The notes under the pieces: generated by a model | Database searches by the model: none | Told to the model about the DNA's origin: nothing | What the model saw: only the letters and a program-made list of their open reading frames with translations | In this document: positions 5,989 to 7,530 of the stretch, piece after piece | Numbering within the stretch: position 1 is the first letter of the stretch | Layout: each line of letters opens with the position of its first letter | DNA from: an uncultured Ilumatobacter sp. | GTDB lineage: Bacteria; Actinomycetota; Acidimicrobiia; Acidimicrobiales; Ilumatobacteraceae | Assembly (NCBI GenBank): GCA_937891565.1 | Contig: CALAHA010000240.1 | Span: 1 to 7,530 of the forward strand | Length of the DNA: 7,530 nt | Reading direction: 5' to 3' | Program-made: the position numbers and the translations under genes

Positions 5989-7323
5989 ATGCGTCGCTCA
6001 TTCACCGTCCGTGGCCGGGTGATGCACACCCCCGAACGCAGCCACCTGACCGTCCTCGATGATGTGATCATCACCGTCGACGACGGTGGAACAATCACTG
6101 CCATCGACCCGGCAACAACTGCCACCGCAAAGCAGGAAGTCGACCACGAGCTCGGTCCTGACATTGTTCTCCTTCCGGGCCTCATCGACACACACCTCCA
6201 TGCACCGCAGTGGCAACAGCTCGGCACGGGGCTCGACCTGCCACTCGAAGACTGGCTGTTCCAACACACCTTCCCGCTCGAACAACGATTGACCGACCCC
6301 ACAGTTGCAGCCGAGGTGTGGCCGCACATGGTGTCGACGCTGCTTGCGCACGGCACGACAGCCGTTGCCTACTACGCCACAGTGTCCGTTGAAACAACGA
6401 CCATGCTCGCTGCCACCTGTGCCGAACTCGGCCAACGCGCATTCGTCGGACGAGTCGGCATGGACCATCCCGATGGCACGCCTGACTGGTATCGCGATGC
6501 CGACGCTGCTGCCGGTATCGACGCATCGCGCCGGTCGATCGTCGAAATCCGTGCGATTGGCTCGCCGCTCGTCGAGCCAATCGTGACGCCGCGCTTCACG
6601 CCGGCGTGTACCGATGACCTGCTCGCTGGCCTCGGTGCGCTTGCTGCCGAGACCAACACGATCATTCAGACGCACTGCTCCGAGAGCGACTGGGAACATG
6701 GTGCCGCGCTTGAGCGCTTTGGTCGCTCAGACACGGCGGCGCTCGACGGTTTTGAACTGATCAAGGAGCACACCGTGCTCGCCCACGGCGACCATCTTGG
6801 CGACGACGACTTCGGGCTCATCCGAAATGCAGGTGCCGGTGTTGCTCACTGCCCACTGTCAAATGCCTACTTCGGCAACGCAGTCTTCCCGGCGCGCCGA
6901 GCCCTCGACGCCGACGTGCGGGTCGGGTTGGGGTCTGATGTCGCTGGTGGCGCTCGGCCCGGACTACTCCCGCAGTGCGCCGATGCCGTTACCGCGTCGC
7001 GATATCTCGAAGACGGCGTCGACCCGCTGCAGCCGGCCGACGAACGTGGCACCCCCAACTCGCGGATCTCGATCGTCGAAGCGTTCTGGATGGCGACAAT
7101 GGGCGGTGCCGAGTTGCTCGGCCTTGCGACCGGCGCGCTTGAAGTTGGTCGGCCGTTCGATGCCCTCGCGGTCGACACGCGCCGGAACGGTTCGCCTCTG
7201 CAGGCCTGGCCCGGCTTGGACGATGACGCCCGCACCTTCGAAAAGATCGTACGCCTCGCTACACCCGCTGACATTACCGATGTCTGGGTCGCCGGCCGCC
7301 GCGTCGCCGGCTCCCGCCCCTGA
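5989..7323 (+). CDS. guaD: Guanine deaminase (amidohydrolase superfamily)
   Basis: A 444-residue amidohydrolase that should deaminate guanine to xanthine and ammonia, committing guanine to catabolism. The metal site is complete: His69 and His71 (IDTHLHAPQW), His229 (QTHCSE), His266 (LAHGDH) and Asp317 (GLGSDVAGG), with Glu232 as the catalytic acid. Features that set guanine deaminases apart from other amidohydrolases are also present: HAPQW followed by GLDLPLEDWLFQHTFPLE (81-98), GQRAFVGRVGMD (148-159), IVTPRF (198-203) and AHCPLSN (286-292). Length matches the family (about 430-460). Start: ATG 5989 begins MRRSFTVRGRVMHTPER, the usual N-terminal strand. It has no good ribosome binding site and starts six bases after the pncB stop, so it probably depends on translation of pncB. 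An in-frame ATG at codon 12 would cut the first strand. Its place after two NAD-salvage genes is unusual. Confidence 0.93.
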   Translation: MRRSFTVRGRVMHTPERSHLTVLDDVIITVDDGGTITAIDPATTATAKQEVDHELGPDIVLLPGLIDTHLHAPQWQQLGTGLDLPLEDWLFQHTFPLEQRLTDPTVAAEVWPHMVSTLLAHGTTAVAYYATVSVETTTMLAATCAELGQRAFVGRVGMDHPDGTPDWYRDADAAAGIDASRRSIVEIRAIGSPLVEPIVTPRFTPACTDDLLAGLGALAAETNTIIQTHCSESDWEHGAALERFGRSDTAALDGFELIKEHTVLAHGDHLGDDDFGLIRNAGAGVAHCPLSNAYFGNAVFPARRALDADVRVGLGSDVAGGARPGLLPQCADAVTASRYLEDGVDPLQPADERGTPNSRISIVEAFWMATMGGAELLGLATGALEVGRPFDALAVDTRRNGSPLQAWPGLDDDARTFEKIVRLATPADITDVWVAGRRVAGSRP

Positions 7324-7424
7324 GGTCCGTCTTTCGCCCGATCACTGCGGCAGCCCTCACCGCTCGTTGGCGGAGGCCAACTTGGGTTCATGCTTTCTTG
7401 GCCTCGAACGAAACTCGGACCTCA
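7321..7424. repeat. Nested inverted repeats after guaD, possible convergent-gene terminator
   Basis: TGAGGTCCG (7321-7329, including the guaD stop) is matched by CGGACCTCA (7416-7424). Inside it GAGGCCAA (7373-7380) is matched by TTGGCCTC (7398-7405) with a 17-base loop. Both arms are perfect, and together they could fold into a branched or stacked structure. No run of T follows on either strand, so classical intrinsic termination is not shown. The element lies between guaD and a probable minus-strand gene, where an end signal is expected. Confidence 0.35.
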
Positions 7425-7462
7425 GGGCCACCTTCATCAGAAAAGCGCAACGGCGACACTTG

Positions 7463-7485
7463 CGGTCAGTGCAGACCGGTCAGTG
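7463..7485. repeat. Pair of CGGTCAGTG direct repeats
   Basis: CGGTCAGTG occurs at 7463-7471 and again at 7477-7485, fourteen bases apart. The second copy contains the stop of the right-edge minus-strand frame. It may be a small duplication; no function can be assigned. Confidence 0.25.
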
Positions 7486-7530
7486 GAGGCCGGGTGGCTG
7501 GATTTTGGCGAGGTAGTCCTTGTTGGCCCC
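7480..7530 (-). CDS. 3' end of an unidentified gene, cut by the window edge
   Basis: On the minus strand the frame entering at 7530 reads GANKDYLAKIQPPGLH and ends with TGA at 7482-7480. The composition (third positions mostly G or C, mixed charged and hydrophobic residues) looks like a normal protein C-terminus, and no other minus-strand gene occupies the last 200 bases. It would be convergent with guaD. Sixteen codons are too few to name a family, and the call depends on sequence beyond the window. Confidence 0.4.
   Translation of the reverse strand, partial: GANKDYLAKIQPPGLH

Noticed and set aside
6928..6938. TTGGGGTCTGA, sharing 11 bases with the hairpin repeat at 2302-2336
   Set aside because: It encodes the conserved GLGSD metal-binding motif of guanine deaminase and has no second arm, so the match is coincidental.

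Overview
This is a high-GC, gene-dense bacterial window. Codons end mostly in G or C, and GTG is used as a start. The lipoprotein, DUF808, crotonase and NAD-salvage gene set would suit an actinobacterium, perhaps of the Acidimicrobiia/Ilumatobacter type. That placement is an inference from composition and protein style; no marker gene is present. I see no mobile element, CRISPR array, tRNA or rRNA.

Layout. At the left edge, 1-41 (-) is the first 13 codons of a gene with a strong ribosome binding site. Upstream of it is a gap with two adjacent TCTAGA palindromes. Next comes 132-1133 (-), a secreted YHYH-domain lipoprotein. Divergent from it is 1374-2321 (+), a DUF808 (YedI-like) membrane protein. 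The last codons and stop of that gene lie inside a 16-bp hairpin repeat, which also separates it from the convergent SRPBCC-fold gene at 2346-2804 (-). Divergent from SRPBCC is 2970-3716 (+), an enoyl-CoA hydratase/isomerase-family (crotonase) protein.

The right half is a tight three-gene cluster on the + strand: nicotinamidase pncA (3788-4399), nicotinate phosphoribosyltransferase pncB (4396-5982) and guanine deaminase (5989-7323). pncA and pncB overlap by ATGA, and the deaminase starts six bases after pncB stops, so one transcript is likely. PncA turns nicotinamide into nicotinate. PncB joins nicotinate to PRPP to give nicotinate mononucleotide for NAD synthesis. The deaminase turns guanine into xanthine. 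The unit therefore combines pyridine-ring salvage with purine-base catabolism. A -10-like TATGCT lies six bases before the pncA GTG, which suggests a leaderless transcript.

After the cluster, nested inverted repeats (7321-7424) lie between guaD and a probable minus-strand gene, of which only the last 16 codons (7480-7530) are visible. Overall these are mostly ordinary housekeeping and accessory metabolism genes. I do not see an undescribed multi-gene system. The points most worth checking are the repeat-derived C-terminus of the DUF808 gene, the pncA-pncB-guaD linkage with a possible leaderless start, and the seven-proline run in PncB.
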